Assembly: GCF_008831155.1 (NCBI RefSeq)
Contig: NZ_WBKB01000004.1
Span: 62,001 to 126,000 of the forward strand
Direction of reading: 5' to 3'
Source: Gulosibacter chungangensis
GTDB lineage: Bacteria > Actinomycetota > Actinomycetes > Actinomycetales > Microbacteriaceae
DNA: 64,000 bases
Shown here piece by piece: positions 44,277 to 52,342 of the stretch (within the stretch, counting starts at the first letter, position 1; each line of letters begins with the position of its first letter). The notes beneath the pieces are model-generated. The model saw only the letters and a list, made by a program, of their open reading frames with translations. It did no database searches and was not told the DNA's origin. Made by a program: the position numbers and the translations under genes.

Positions 44277-46028
44277 TCAGTCATCGATGGCGAGGATGGA
44301 GCGCATCGGAAGGGTCCGCTCAACATCGGCGTCCAGATCGAGCGCGCGCAGCCGCTGGCCCCCAACAGAGAGGGGCACCAGCCCGAGCGAGACCGGATCC
44401 TTCCCGGGCACTTCAATCGAGACGTGCACCTCCGCGCGATTGCGGCGGGCGATCTCGAGCCGACGCTGCAGCCAGGTGAGCCGGTCATCGGCGTGATCAC
44501 TCGCAGCGGCCTGCTCGGCGAGGTTCGCCGCGGCTCGAGCGGCGATCGGCCCGGGCTCGGGATGCTGTGGTTCGGCGAGCTGTTGATCGTGAGGGGGGAG
44601 CGGCTGGCCGTTCTCGTCTTCCAGGATCGCCGCATAGCGCGCATCCAAGAGCGCCGCATGCGCAACATGTGGTGAGACGCGACTGAGGAGGTCTGCTCCG
44701 CTCGGGCGAAGCGCGAGGGTGCCGAGGGCGGTGTCTACGGCGAGCGTATCGCGCAATTGCGAGTCCGCGACCACGATTCGGGTGGCAAGGCCCGTACCGA
44801 AATCCGCAGCTTGCACGCGAACTCGTCCGTGTGCGGCCGCGGTACTGCTGATGAGATAGTCCACCGGTTGGGGAATGCCAGTGAGCGAGATAGTGTCGAG
44901 GAACGAGCGGATTTCCGCTTCGCCCATGCCCTCATTCAATGCACGCATGAGCGAGGCCGAGGTGAGGCGATACTCGCTGGCAAGGGCACGACGCTCCAGG
45001 TCCGCGACCCGTCGCAGCTGCTGGTCGAGAATTCCGGATAGCGGCCCGGGCGCAAGAATCGTCTGATCCGGCTGAACATACACCTGCGAGATTTCTTCGG
45101 GCAGGTGGTGTTCGAGTAGTTCGGTGGCGGCAGCCAGATCGTCATCGAGCACGAAACCACCGAGCGGGGTGAGCCAACCTCGATCGGCGATGCCGAGTGC
45201 GGCCGCCGCGGCGAGCTGCGCCGCAATGGCATTCGGTAGAGTCACCTCGGCAGTGTCATCCTCGTCAAAACTGCTCGGTGCCTCGGCGGCATCCCGCCCG
45301 AACGACTCCCGGAGCGTGGCGAGCCGCTCAATAGTGAGTTCTCGCAGCCAGGCTTGCACGAGCGTGCGCCACCGCGTGCTGACCGGGAGCGAGCAAAACT
45401 CCGCTCCGGCATGCGTCAATAGCCACAGGTCCCCACGCGGCGTGATCAGCTCTGCCGCGTGCAACCAGCGATACAGCGCACTGACGACAGCGGAATCGGT
45501 TTCGAGCTCCGCGGAAAGTCGACGGATTTCGACGCCGCTGAGCCGAGCGTGCTCGCGGGTGCGACGCACGAGGCGCGGGGAAGTGGAAAGTAGCCAGAGG
45601 GCGTCGTTTGCCAGTTGCGCAATGTGCTGGGCGGATGCGGTTCCCGCCGCCGGTGTCACACTCTCGTCGGCGTCTTGGCTGGCTGCCAGTTGCGAATACG
45701 AGGGTACCTCGGGGAGCAACTGCGCCAACTGTTCCGCGGCCACAGGCAAAAGCGAACGCTCCGCGCCCTCGCCGATCGCAAGCTGAAGGTCCGCCGCGCG
45801 GCTGAGTGCATCCACATTCCCAAGGCGCAGGCCACGCAGCGTCGGCCAATCGAGGCGGCCGAGTGCCGCGGCAATATTGCTGGGAGCCTCGAGCCATTCG
45901 GCAAGATCGAGGAGGTCATCGATGCCCCGCGCATTGACTTTGCGGTCGTGGATCAGTCGTGCGAATCCGCGCTCATCGAGCGTTCGGAGCGAAGCCAGAA
46001 TGCGTAGCGAATCGGGGACTGAAGACAC
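44277..46028 (-). CDS. Helicase-associated domain protein (XPB partner)
   Basis: A 583-residue protein from the GTG at 46026-46028 (SSVPDSLRILASLRTLDE). Members of the helicase-associated family have a winged-helix N-terminal region and a C-terminal domain with LPEEISQVYVQPDQTILAPGP, which is present here. They occur next to XPB in Actinobacteria, and the same order is found here, 143 bases apart. The likely role is DNA binding or recruitment in XPB-dependent repair; that is inferred from neighbours. Alanine- and leucine-rich helical composition throughout. Confidence 0.85.
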   Translation of the reverse strand: MSSVPDSLRILASLRTLDERGFARLIHDRKVNARGIDDLLDLAEWLEAPSNIAAALGRLDWPTLRGLRLGNVDALSRAADLQLAIGEGAERSLLPVAAEQLAQLLPEVPSYSQLAASQDADESVTPAAGTASAQHIAQLANDALWLLSTSPRLVRRTREHARLSGVEIRRLSAELETDSAVVSALYRWLHAAELITPRGDLWLLTHAGAEFCSLPVSTRWRTLVQAWLRELTIERLATLRESFGRDAAEAPSSFDEDDTAEVTLPNAIAAQLAAAAALGIADRGWLTPLGGFVLDDDLAAATELLEHHLPEEISQVYVQPDQTILAPGPLSGILDQQLRRVADLERRALASEYRLTSASLMRALNEGMGEAEIRSFLDTISLTGIPQPVDYLISSTAAAHGRVRVQAADFGTGLATRIVVADSQLRDTLAVDTALGTLALRPSGADLLSRVSPHVAHAALLDARYAAILEDENGQPLPPHDQQLAEPQHPEPGPIAARAAANLAEQAAASDHADDRLTWLQRRLEIARRNRAEVHVSIEVPGKDPVSLGLVPLSVGGQRLRALDLDADVERTLPMRSILAIDD

Positions 46029-46036
46029 GGGACGCG

Positions 46037-46306
46037 CTAGAGGTTCTTTTGCGCTTTCCGGTTGGCGATTACGCGCCAAATCACGAAGACTATGAGCAGG
46101 ATGAGCGCCAGCGGGAAGCCCCAATAGGCAATGAAGACGCATGTGGGCCAGAGCCAGGAGTCGCTGACCGCGAAGTCAACTCCGAACAGTGGTGCAAGCA
46201 ATACGGTGAACAACGCAATGAACGACAGCCCCGCCACGCCCACGGTGAGATAGGCGAGCAGGCGCTCGGCGAATGAGGCTTCAATTTCGTTCTGCGAAGT
46301 GGTCAC
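46037..46306 (-). CDS. Small two-helix membrane protein
   Basis: An 89-residue protein with two strong hydrophobic segments (~19-42 and ~53-78) and a basic C-terminal tail (RVIANRKAQKNL). It ends 8 bases before the GTG of the helicase-associated gene, so the three genes probably form one transcript. No family recognised. The positive tail suggests both termini are cytoplasmic. Confidence 0.7.
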   Translation of the reverse strand: MTTSQNEIEASFAERLLAYLTVGVAGLSFIALFTVLLAPLFGVDFAVSDSWLWPTCVFIAYWGFPLALILLIVFVIWRVIANRKAQKNL

Positions 46307-46492
46307 CGAACCAGCTTAGTCGACTCGGTTACCGACATGGGTTGCCAGGTAGACTGCTGAGGTTGGAGATCGGCCCCGCGTTACGCGCGTGCATGTCGCG
46401 TGCGCGAGTGGGCCACGACGCTCCACCAACCAAGTTTTCCATGAGTAAGGACGACGCGCTCATCGAGTTGAGAGCGCACAAGGAGATGTGCC

Positions 46493-46876
46493 ATGCCAAC
46501 GGGCAAGGTGAAGTTTTATGACGCTGACAAGGGATTCGGTTTCATCCAGGGTGATGACGGTCAGGAAGTCTTCCTGCACGTCACCGCGCTGCCACCGGAA
46601 GTGACTGCGCTCAAGTCCGGTACCCGACTCGAATACGGCATCGCCGATGGTCGAAAGGGCGCCCAGGCACTTTCGGTGCGCGTATTGGATGCGCCAGCTT
46701 CGGTCGTGAAAATGAAGCGCAAGTCGGCTGACGACATGGCAGTCATCGTGGAGGACCTCGTGAAGGTGCTCGATAGGGTTGGCGGGCAGTTGCGTCGAGG
46801 CCAGTACCCGCCGGCCTCGACCGGCAGCAAGATCGCAGCGATGCTGCGCCGAGTGGCAGACGACCTCGATGCCTGA
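46493..46876 (+). CDS. Cold-shock-domain protein with C-terminal extension
   Basis: A 127-residue protein: residues 1-65 are a cold-shock domain (TGKVKFYDADKGFGFIQGD, with VFLHVTAL as RNP2), followed by a ~60-residue helical extension (ADDMAVIVEDLVKVLDRVGG then AAMLRRVADDL). The extended form is the one found beside DUF3027 in Actinobacteria. ATG 46493 has GGAGA at 7-8 bases. Its stop overlaps the start of the DUF3027 gene by 8 bases. Confidence 0.93.
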   Translation: MPTGKVKFYDADKGFGFIQGDDGQEVFLHVTALPPEVTALKSGTRLEYGIADGRKGAQALSVRVLDAPASVVKMKRKSADDMAVIVEDLVKVLDRVGGQLRRGQYPPASTGSKIAAMLRRVADDLDA

Positions 46877-47807
46877 GTCCACCCCAAGCAGCGAGCCCGT
46901 TGCCGAAGTCGAGCCGGATAGCGCGGCCCGGGAGAGCAGTGCTGTTGAGAGTAGCTCCGTCCAGGGCAGCGCTGTCGAAGAAAGTGCCGCCGAGAACGGT
47001 GCTGTCGAGGAGGGCACTGCGGAGGACCTCCCCGTAAAGCGTGCTCCCGACCTCAGCGCCGAAGAACTCGCGACGGCGATCGAAATTGGGAAGACAGCCC
47101 TATACGAGATCACCGAGTTCAACTTCGTCGGTGATTTTCATGAGGCGGTGGCCGAAGACGACGAGATTTTCTCGCTGCGGTTTGTCTCTCATTCACCGGG
47201 GTTCCGCGACTGGTGGTGGACGGTCACGATGACGCAGGTCGCCGGGGCCGAGGCGCCGACCGTGCTCGAGTGCGGCTTGCTTCCGGGTGAGGATGCGCTG
47301 CTCGCGCCCGAGTGGGTGCCCTGGGCGAAGCGACTGGCCCGGTTCCGCGCCACGCACGATTCGCACGGCAACCCACTTCCGGAAGCTGACGCTGCTACTG
47401 AGGAAGAAGCCCCCGCGGCCCCGCGGATGCGCACCCGCAAACGCACCCGCACCCGGCTGCGTCGTCGCGGCGAGTCGAACAACACCGCTGCTGACTCCGG
47501 TACCGAGGCCGAAGCCTCGACGGATGGAACTGCATCCAGCGATGCGGCGGCGGAAGCAGGCGCGAGCGAAGCTGTGCAAGCGGGCGAGGCTTTGCACGCG
47601 AGCGAGGCTGTGCACGCGAGCGAGGCGGCGCGAACAAACGAGGCGGAGGCGGCAGCGGACCGGGCAACTGAGTCCAGCGCCACCCTGCCGGTAGCTGCGG
47701 ACATCCGCGACTATGCCGAAGAAATGGATGAGGTGCTCGACGGCGTCACGTTTGAAGATGACGATGACACCGCGACCGAAGCGGATGCCGCGGATAGCGC
47801 ATCCTGA
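46869..47807 (+). CDS. DUF3027 protein with acidic repeats
   Basis: A 312-residue protein. The DUF3027 core is at ~65-165, with WWWTVTMTQVAGAEAPTVLE and LLPGEDALLAPEWVPWAKRL. A basic Arg/Thr segment (RTRKRTRTRLRRR) follows, then an Ala/Glu/Ser repeat region (EALHASEAVHASEAARTNEA) encoded by an 18-bp tandem repeat near 47575-47640. The N terminus is also E/S rich. Function of the family is unknown. ATG at 46869 is coupled to the cold-shock gene. A strong terminator follows the stop. Confidence 0.88.
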   Translation: MPESTPSSEPVAEVEPDSAARESSAVESSSVQGSAVEESAAENGAVEEGTAEDLPVKRAPDLSAEELATAIEIGKTALYEITEFNFVGDFHEAVAEDDEIFSLRFVSHSPGFRDWWWTVTMTQVAGAEAPTVLECGLLPGEDALLAPEWVPWAKRLARFRATHDSHGNPLPEADAATEEEAPAAPRMRTRKRTRTRLRRRGESNNTAADSGTEAEASTDGTASSDAAAEAGASEAVQAGEALHASEAVHASEAARTNEAEAAADRATESSATLPVAADIRDYAEEMDEVLDGVTFEDDDDTATEADAADSAS

Positions 47808-47813
47808 ACGAAC

Positions 47814-47850
47814 AGCGCCCCCGACTTTAAGATCGGGGGCGCTGCGTTTT
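47814..47850 (+). terminator. Terminator after the DUF3027 gene
   Basis: AGCGCCCCCGA (47814-47824) pairs perfectly with TCGGGGGCGCT (47833-47843) around an eight-base loop, followed by GCGTTTTT. Confidence 0.9.
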
Positions 47851-47862
47851 TGCGACTACCTC

Positions 47863-48975
47863 TTAGTCGAGTCGTTCGACCACGTAGGTAATGCAGTCGG
47901 CCAGACTCGAGACATCCAGCGGATCCACCGATGCGAAGGTGCCGATCCGCAGCTGGTTTCGGCCGAGCTTGCGATAGGGGTCGATATCCACGATGCCGTT
48001 TTCACGCAGAATCGAGGTGACGGCCTTGCCGTTGACCGAATGATCGAGATCAATCGTGACAACTACCTGCGAGCGGTATTCCTCTTCGCTTACGAACGGG
48101 TTCGACCACGGGTTGTGAGCGACCCACTCGTAGAGGAAGTTTGAAGACTGACGGGTGCGAGCATCCACGAATTCGAGACCACCGTTGTCGTTCATCCAAC
48201 GAACCTGCGACTCGAGCAACGACAGGGATGCGACTGCCGGCGTATTGAGCGTCTGATCTTTCCGCGAGTTATCAATCGCGTGCTTGAGATTCAGGAACTC
48301 GGGAATGTACCGATCCGAGGCAGCGATGCGCTCGATGCGCTCGATTGCAGCTGGCGACACAATCGCAAGCCACAGGCCACCGTCCGAACCAAAGTTCTTT
48401 TGCGGTGAGAAGTAATAGACATCGGTCTCTGAGAGGTCGACGTCGATACCGCCTGCCGCACTCGTGGCGTCGATCATGGTCAGAGCGCCCTCTGCGGCGA
48501 CACGCCGAACTGAAACCATCGCACCGGTGGATGTCTCGTTGTGCGGGGTTGCGTAGAGGTCGATGCCCTCGGCCGGTTCCAAATGGGCGACCGAACCGGC
48601 CGGAGCCTCGCGAACATCCGGTGCCGAAAGCCATGGAGCTGCCGCGGCCTTGGCGAACTTGCCACCGAACTCGCCGAATACTGCAGTCTGTGCACGCTGT
48701 TCAATCAATCCGAATGCGGCCGCATCCCAAAAGGCGCTGGCGCCACCATTTGCGAGGAGAACCTCGTAGCCATCGGGGATTCGATACAGCTGTGCGATGC
48801 CTTCTCGGATATCGTGGACAAGCTGCTTCACCGGCTGTTGCCGGTGCGAGGTACCGATCACGGTGGTGGCGCGATTCAAGAGATCGTCAAACTGCTGGGC
48901 ACGCACAAGCGAAGGGCCGGATCCGAATCTCCCGTCTTGGGGGAGGAGGTCAGCCGGAATACGAATTTCGGTCAT
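47863..48975 (-). CDS. serC: Phosphoserine aminotransferase
   Basis: PLP enzyme of serine synthesis that converts 3-phosphohydroxypyruvate and glutamate to phosphoserine. The 370-residue protein has the actinobacterial SerC motifs FGSGPSLVRAQQ, the PLP lysine in YYFSPQKNFGSDGGLW and the substrate-binding RSQVVVTIDL region. I chose the ATG at 48973-48975 (MTEIRIPADLLP); the 20-residue upstream extension is not family-like. Divergent from the DtxR-family gene. Confidence 0.94.
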   Translation of the reverse strand: MTEIRIPADLLPQDGRFGSGPSLVRAQQFDDLLNRATTVIGTSHRQQPVKQLVHDIREGIAQLYRIPDGYEVLLANGGASAFWDAAAFGLIEQRAQTAVFGEFGGKFAKAAAAPWLSAPDVREAPAGSVAHLEPAEGIDLYATPHNETSTGAMVSVRRVAAEGALTMIDATSAAGGIDVDLSETDVYYFSPQKNFGSDGGLWLAIVSPAAIERIERIAASDRYIPEFLNLKHAIDNSRKDQTLNTPAVASLSLLESQVRWMNDNGGLEFVDARTRQSSNFLYEWVAHNPWSNPFVSEEEYRSQVVVTIDLDHSVNGKAVTSILRENGIVDIDPYRKLGRNQLRIGTFASVDPLDVSSLADCITYVVERLD

Positions 48976-49079
48976 GTCGACCAGCCTAGAGCGATTGTGC
49001 GGTTTCTGATCTGTAGGCTTGCAGTTGGCGCTCATGCGCGATGTATTCGATTGACGATGCGAAGAAGGGAGGGGATGAC

Positions 49080-49763
49080 GTGGCGGATCTCATCGACACA
49101 ACGGAGATGTACCTGCGGACCATTCTTGACCTCGAGGAAGAAGGCATCACCCCGCTGCGCGCGCGGATCTCGGAACGGTTGGGGCACTCCGGTCCCACGG
49201 TTTCGCAGACCATCGCCAGGATGGAGCGTGACGGGCTCGTGGAGGTCGCTCCCGATCGTCGTCTGGTGCTGAGCGAAGAGGGTCGTGAAAAGGCAACGCG
49301 GGTGATGCGGAAGCATCGCATCGCCGAGTCACTCCTCGCCAATGTGATTGGTCTGGATCTCTCGCAGGTACACGATGAGGCCTGCCGGTGGGAACACGTC
49401 ATGAGTGATGAGGCCGAAGAACGTATCTTTGATTTGCTCGGCCAGCCCACTCATTCGCCTTATGGCACCCCAATCCCGAGTTCTGGGGATGACAGTAAGT
49501 CGGCTCGGGATTCCTTTCTTGAAGGTGTCCAGGCGCTCAGCGATGTCGCGGTGGATGCTGGGCCGCAGGAAGTGCGTCGCCTCGGTGAGCCGGTTCAAGC
49601 GGATCTCGACCTACTCTCAATGTTGCATGGTGGGGGAGTCTTCCCCGGTGCATCCATCACGATTGAAAACGCGGGGCAGCGGTTCATCGTGACGGTGGTT
49701 GGACGAAATGCTGGAGTCATCATTCCGCGTGAAGCGGCCCAACACATCTACGTTTCGAAGTAG
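49080..49763 (+). CDS. DtxR-family metal-dependent repressor (IdeR-like)
   Basis: A 227-residue metal-responsive repressor. Winged helix: DTTEMYLRTILDLEEEG, then SGPTVSQTIARMERDGL as the recognition helix. The dimerisation and metal-binding helices contain HDEACRWEHVMSDEAEERI with H, C, E and H ligands typical of DtxR/IdeR. The C-terminal ~80 residues are the SH3-like domain. Start is the GTG at 49080, 6 bases after GGGAGGGG. Iron or manganese cannot be distinguished here, but the domain order is that of IdeR. Confidence 0.92.
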   Translation: MADLIDTTEMYLRTILDLEEEGITPLRARISERLGHSGPTVSQTIARMERDGLVEVAPDRRLVLSEEGREKATRVMRKHRIAESLLANVIGLDLSQVHDEACRWEHVMSDEAEERIFDLLGQPTHSPYGTPIPSSGDDSKSARDSFLEGVQALSDVAVDAGPQEVRRLGEPVQADLDLLSMLHGGGVFPGASITIENAGQRFIVTVVGRNAGVIIPREAAQHIYVSK

Positions 49764-49801
49764 CGTCTGTGCCCCGAAGTAATGCAGAGCTGGGAGCATG
49801 G

Positions 49802-49834
49802 TCGGGTTTCCCGCCTTTTTCGGGCCCGATTTTT
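49802..49834 (+). terminator. Probable terminator of the DtxR-family gene
   Basis: TCGGG (49802-49806) pairs with CCCGA (49825-49829), and the inner CCCG (49810-49813) with CGGG (49821-49824), with a three-base bulge. Five T follow. The structure is weaker than other terminators here but in the right place. Confidence 0.55.
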
Positions 49835-49879
49835 GGACTCTGGCGCAAGAGTTGCTGATGCTTGGCACGATTCTGTAAC

Positions 49880-50207
49880 TCTTTGGAATTCGTGTAGTGT
49901 TGTCGAGGTTGCTTTCACAACCAGGTTTCTGACCCGCATTTCTGCGGGAAAGGGCCGGTCCGGATCTCGGGCTTTGCGGATCTGATCCGCGCAAACTCAA
50001 TAGCAAAACTGTCCTCGTTATAAATCCGTAAGATTTTCGTCACCAAGACGTGACATTTCCGAGATCTTTCGTTACGCTCGTAGCTATCGACGAACACATC
50101 CGTGTTCAGATCATGTCGGGGCGTCGCAATCCCGCTCCTCGACATTGTTCATCCACAGCACTTTGTGGGGCGGGCGGCGATAGCCGGGCGACGTGGAGGG
50201 TCGAACT
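49880..50207 (+). promoter_or_regulatory. Long structured leader of the NlpC/P60 gene
   Basis: About 330 bases with no gene before the NlpC/P60 start. Visible hairpins: CCCGCA/TGCGGG (49933-49948), GCGGAT/ATCCGC (49976-49990), GAACAC/GTGTTC with loop ATCC (50092-50107), and ATGTCGGGG/CCTCGACAT (about 50113-50145; one mismatch). The base composition is lower in GC than the flanking genes between 50000 and 50100. NlpC/P60 hydrolases in Actinobacteria are often under leader control such as c-di-AMP riboswitches, but I do not see that riboswitch's conserved blocks, so the type of RNA, if any, is unknown. Confidence 0.5.
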
Positions 50208-51236
50208 TTGGAACAAACCACGCTGACCGGCACTGCGCCGCTTACTCGTCGCCAGGCTCGTGAGATTGAGCGCCGCACCGGTGTTCGTCCCATCGCGGGC
50301 TTCGTGCCTTCGGGCGCTCCGAAGGACACCGGCGAAATCGAGCGCAATGAAATGGACGCGCTGGTATCAGTGCTCCCGACCGAACTCGTTGAGCGCGTCT
50401 CTGCACCGCTTGCCGAGGATGAGGTTGAAATCCCCGCAGCTTTTGACGCTCGCAGCCTCACCGTTCGCGCTGCTCGTCCCGCCGCACTGGTTGCGCAGCG
50501 ACGTCGACGTGTTGCCGGTGGCTTTGCCGCCGCCGCATCGGTGACCGCTCTTGCAACTGCCGCACTCACCACCGTTGGTGGGCAGGGCGTAAACGTTGCT
50601 GCCGATGACCACCAGGCCAACCTGCTTTCGGCGACCACGAAGGATGCTTCGGAACTGCCGGAAGACGCGGTTGAAGAAGCCGCTGAGGTCGTCACCCCGG
50701 CACCGATCGAGGTGGACGCTAGCTCGACCTCGATTGAGAGCTTCGACGCTTCGGTCGTTCAGGCAGCTGCCACCGAGGTTGTTGTCGAGACTCCCGTTGA
50801 AGAGTCCACCGACTCGGAATCGGACTCATCGTCCTCGTCTTCGTCATCGAGCAGCTCATCTTCGAGTTCGACCAGCACTTCGTCGGCCTCCTATGAGCCC
50901 TCGGCACCCGGTGCAACGATTGCAGCGACCGCCGAAAGCTGGGTCGGGCAGGGTATGTACGGCCACGGAACCACTCCCAGTGCGTGGGACTGCTCGGGCT
51001 TCGTGCTTTACGTCTACGCACAGCACGGTATTTCACTGCCCTGGGGCGTTAACAGCCAGGCGGCCATGGGCACCGTTGTATCGGACCCGCAGCCCGGCGA
51101 CCTCGTTGTATTCGGTAACGGCTACCACGTCGGTATTTATGTTGGTGGCGGTCAGATGGTGCACTCACCCGACTGGGGTCGCAGCATTGAATACGGCGGC
51201 ATCAACTGGGACTCGCACTACTTCGTGCGCATCTAA
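50208..51236 (+). CDS. Secreted NlpC/P60 peptidoglycan hydrolase
   Basis: A 342-residue endopeptidase that cuts peptidoglycan stems. It has a cytoplasmic N-terminal segment (LTRRQAREIERRTGVRPIAG), a hydrophobic stretch near 105-125, a long linker ending in an 18-residue serine run, and the C-terminal NlpC/P60 domain with the catalytic cysteine in WDCSGFVLYV and histidine in GYHVGIYVGGG. Start: I prefer the TTG at 50208, 8 bases after GGAGGG, to the GTG at 50193 that overlaps that site. A hairpin terminator follows at 51255. Confidence 0.9.
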   Translation: MEQTTLTGTAPLTRRQAREIERRTGVRPIAGFVPSGAPKDTGEIERNEMDALVSVLPTELVERVSAPLAEDEVEIPAAFDARSLTVRAARPAALVAQRRRRVAGGFAAAASVTALATAALTTVGGQGVNVAADDHQANLLSATTKDASELPEDAVEEAAEVVTPAPIEVDASSTSIESFDASVVQAAATEVVVETPVEESTDSESDSSSSSSSSSSSSSSSTSTSSASYEPSAPGATIAATAESWVGQGMYGHGTTPSAWDCSGFVLYVYAQHGISLPWGVNSQAAMGTVVSDPQPGDLVVFGNGYHVGIYVGGGQMVHSPDWGRSIEYGGINWDSHYFVRI

Positions 51237-51254
51237 GTTCAGTCATGAATTTTG

Positions 51255-51284
51255 CAGAACGCCTCGCTGTTGCGGGGCGTTCTG
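51255..51284 (+). terminator. Terminator of the NlpC/P60 gene
   Basis: CAGAACGCCTCGC (51255-51267) pairs with GCGGGGCGTTCTG (51272-51284) across a TGTT loop, with one G-U pair. It is 18 bases after the stop codon. Confidence 0.85.
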
Positions 51285-51418
51285 CTGCTTTCCGGGCTGT
51301 GACAGGTAGTGAACTTCAGAGTGAATTATTCGTGACGAGATCAGAGAAATACACCGCTGTGGTTCCGAACGGGAGTACTATCGCTTGCAGCACGCCAGAC
51401 CAAGGACGTGGAGGCATC

Positions 51419-51658
51419 ATGCGAGTCGTCGAGACCAACCCCACCAGGGTTGTGTGCGCCTGCTCGGGTGCCTGCAGTGGGTTTGAGCGTCATTTTTTCC
51501 ACGTGATAAACATGGCTTTGCCCATGGGGGAGCACCGTAGTGTTCGTCCCGAGGCATTCCTCCGGCACCGTCTATTGACGGTGCCGTTCTCTGTTTCCGC
51601 AGCAAGCCTCGAGCCACGGGGCCCCAGGGAAGGAACCGTATGCGCACCCTCGTTCTAA
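51419..51658 (+). CDS. Possible small Cys-rich reading frame upstream of the HNH gene
   Basis: A 79-codon frame starting MRVVETNPTRVVCACSG with GGAGG 4-5 bases before its ATG. Its first third has three cysteines in nine residues, then FERHFFHVI. The rest runs through the hairpin at 51564-51585 and overlaps the HNH start by 19 bases, which argues against it being a full-length protein; only the N-terminal part may be translated as a leader peptide. The 51237-51639 gap holds otherwise only the two hairpins. Confidence 0.25.
   Translation: MRVVETNPTRVVCACSGACSGFERHFFHVINMALPMGEHRSVRPEAFLRHRLLTVPFSVSAASLEPRGPREGTVCAPSF
51564..51585 (+). terminator. Hairpin upstream of the HNH gene
   Basis: GGCACCGTC (51564-51572) pairs perfectly with GACGGTGCC (51577-51585) around TATT; GTTCTCTGTTT follows. 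It lies 55 bases before the HNH start, so it could terminate a short upstream transcript or act as an attenuator. Confidence 0.6.
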
Positions 51659-52137
51659 ATGCCGGCTATGAGCCGATTTCGATTGTGTCCGACCGTCGAG
51701 CGCTGGTGCTCGTGCTCGGGGGAAAGGCATCGGTTCTTGAGGCTGATGAGTCTCAGCCATTGCGTTCCATGTGTGAGGAGCATGCGCGGCCGCAGGTGAT
51801 TCTCTTGCGTCACTATGTGCGCATCCCGATGGCGCGCCAGCAGCCGGTGTCGCGCAAGGGAGTGCTGCGACGTGATAGCCACCGCTGTGGCTACTGCGAT
51901 GCCTTTGCTAACACTATCGATCACGTGCACCCGCGTTCTCGGGGTGGCCGTGACTCTTGGGAGAACCTCGTTGCCTGTTGCCTGCGGTGCAATAACGTCA
52001 AGGGCGATCGGACGCCGGAAGAGATGGGCTGGCGACTGCGTCGCCGTCCGGCTGCCCCTGCACCACAGCGTTGGCATTTGCGGGCTGCCGAACAAGTGGC
52101 TAGTGCACCGTGGGCTGCTTATTTGCAGGCAGCATAG
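51640..52137 (+). CDS. HNH endonuclease
   Basis: A 165-residue protein of the widespread actinobacterial single-domain HNH family. N terminus RTLVLNAGYEPISIVSDRRA is diagnostic. The HNH core is CGYCDAFANTIDHVHPRSRGG, then NLVACCLRCNNVKG; the zinc cysteines are CxxC and CxxC, and the DH pair is the catalytic site. ATG at 51640 with GGAAGGA at 5-6 bases. Cellular role of the family is unknown; it is usually chromosomal rather than mobile. Confidence 0.93.
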   Translation: MRTLVLNAGYEPISIVSDRRALVLVLGGKASVLEADESQPLRSMCEEHARPQVILLRHYVRIPMARQQPVSRKGVLRRDSHRCGYCDAFANTIDHVHPRSRGGRDSWENLVACCLRCNNVKGDRTPEEMGWRLRRRPAAPAPQRWHLRAAEQVASAPWAAYLQAA

Positions 52138-52214
52138 GCATGCCGCGTGGTCAGGCCGCGTAGGCAGGCAGCGTGGTCAGGCCGCGGTGGCAGGCAGAAT
52201 AGTCAGGCTGCGGT
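52137..52214. repeat. Tandem repeat, 26 bp x 3, after the HNH gene
   Basis: A 26-base unit containing GTGGTCAGGCCGCG recurs at 52137-52162, 52163-52188 and 52189-52214, with one to six differences between copies. The first copy overlaps the stop region of the HNH gene. No hairpin is evident. It is the longest period among the intergenic arrays of this window. Confidence 0.8.
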
Positions 52215-52342
52215 GGCGGATTGCGGAGACAGGCAGCGCCAGATGAGATGTGCGAGATGCGCCGAAGAGGTAGCCTGAGCGGACCGTTAGCGCAGATGCG
52301 TGAGCTTGAATCCCACGCGTACTCGCTCATGCCCATCGTTAG

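Noticed and set aside
49880-50207. c-di-AMP (ydaO) riboswitch before the NlpC/P60 gene
   Set aside because: The context fits, but the conserved GGGGGA-CC and GGGGUGAAUC-type blocks and the terminal CAGCUAAC element are not recognisable, so I report only an unclassified structured leader.
52137-52214. Attachment site or transposon end by the HNH and DUF222 nucleases
   Set aside because: The 26-bp repeats are tandem and direct, no integrase or transposase is present, and both HNH proteins are common chromosomal families.
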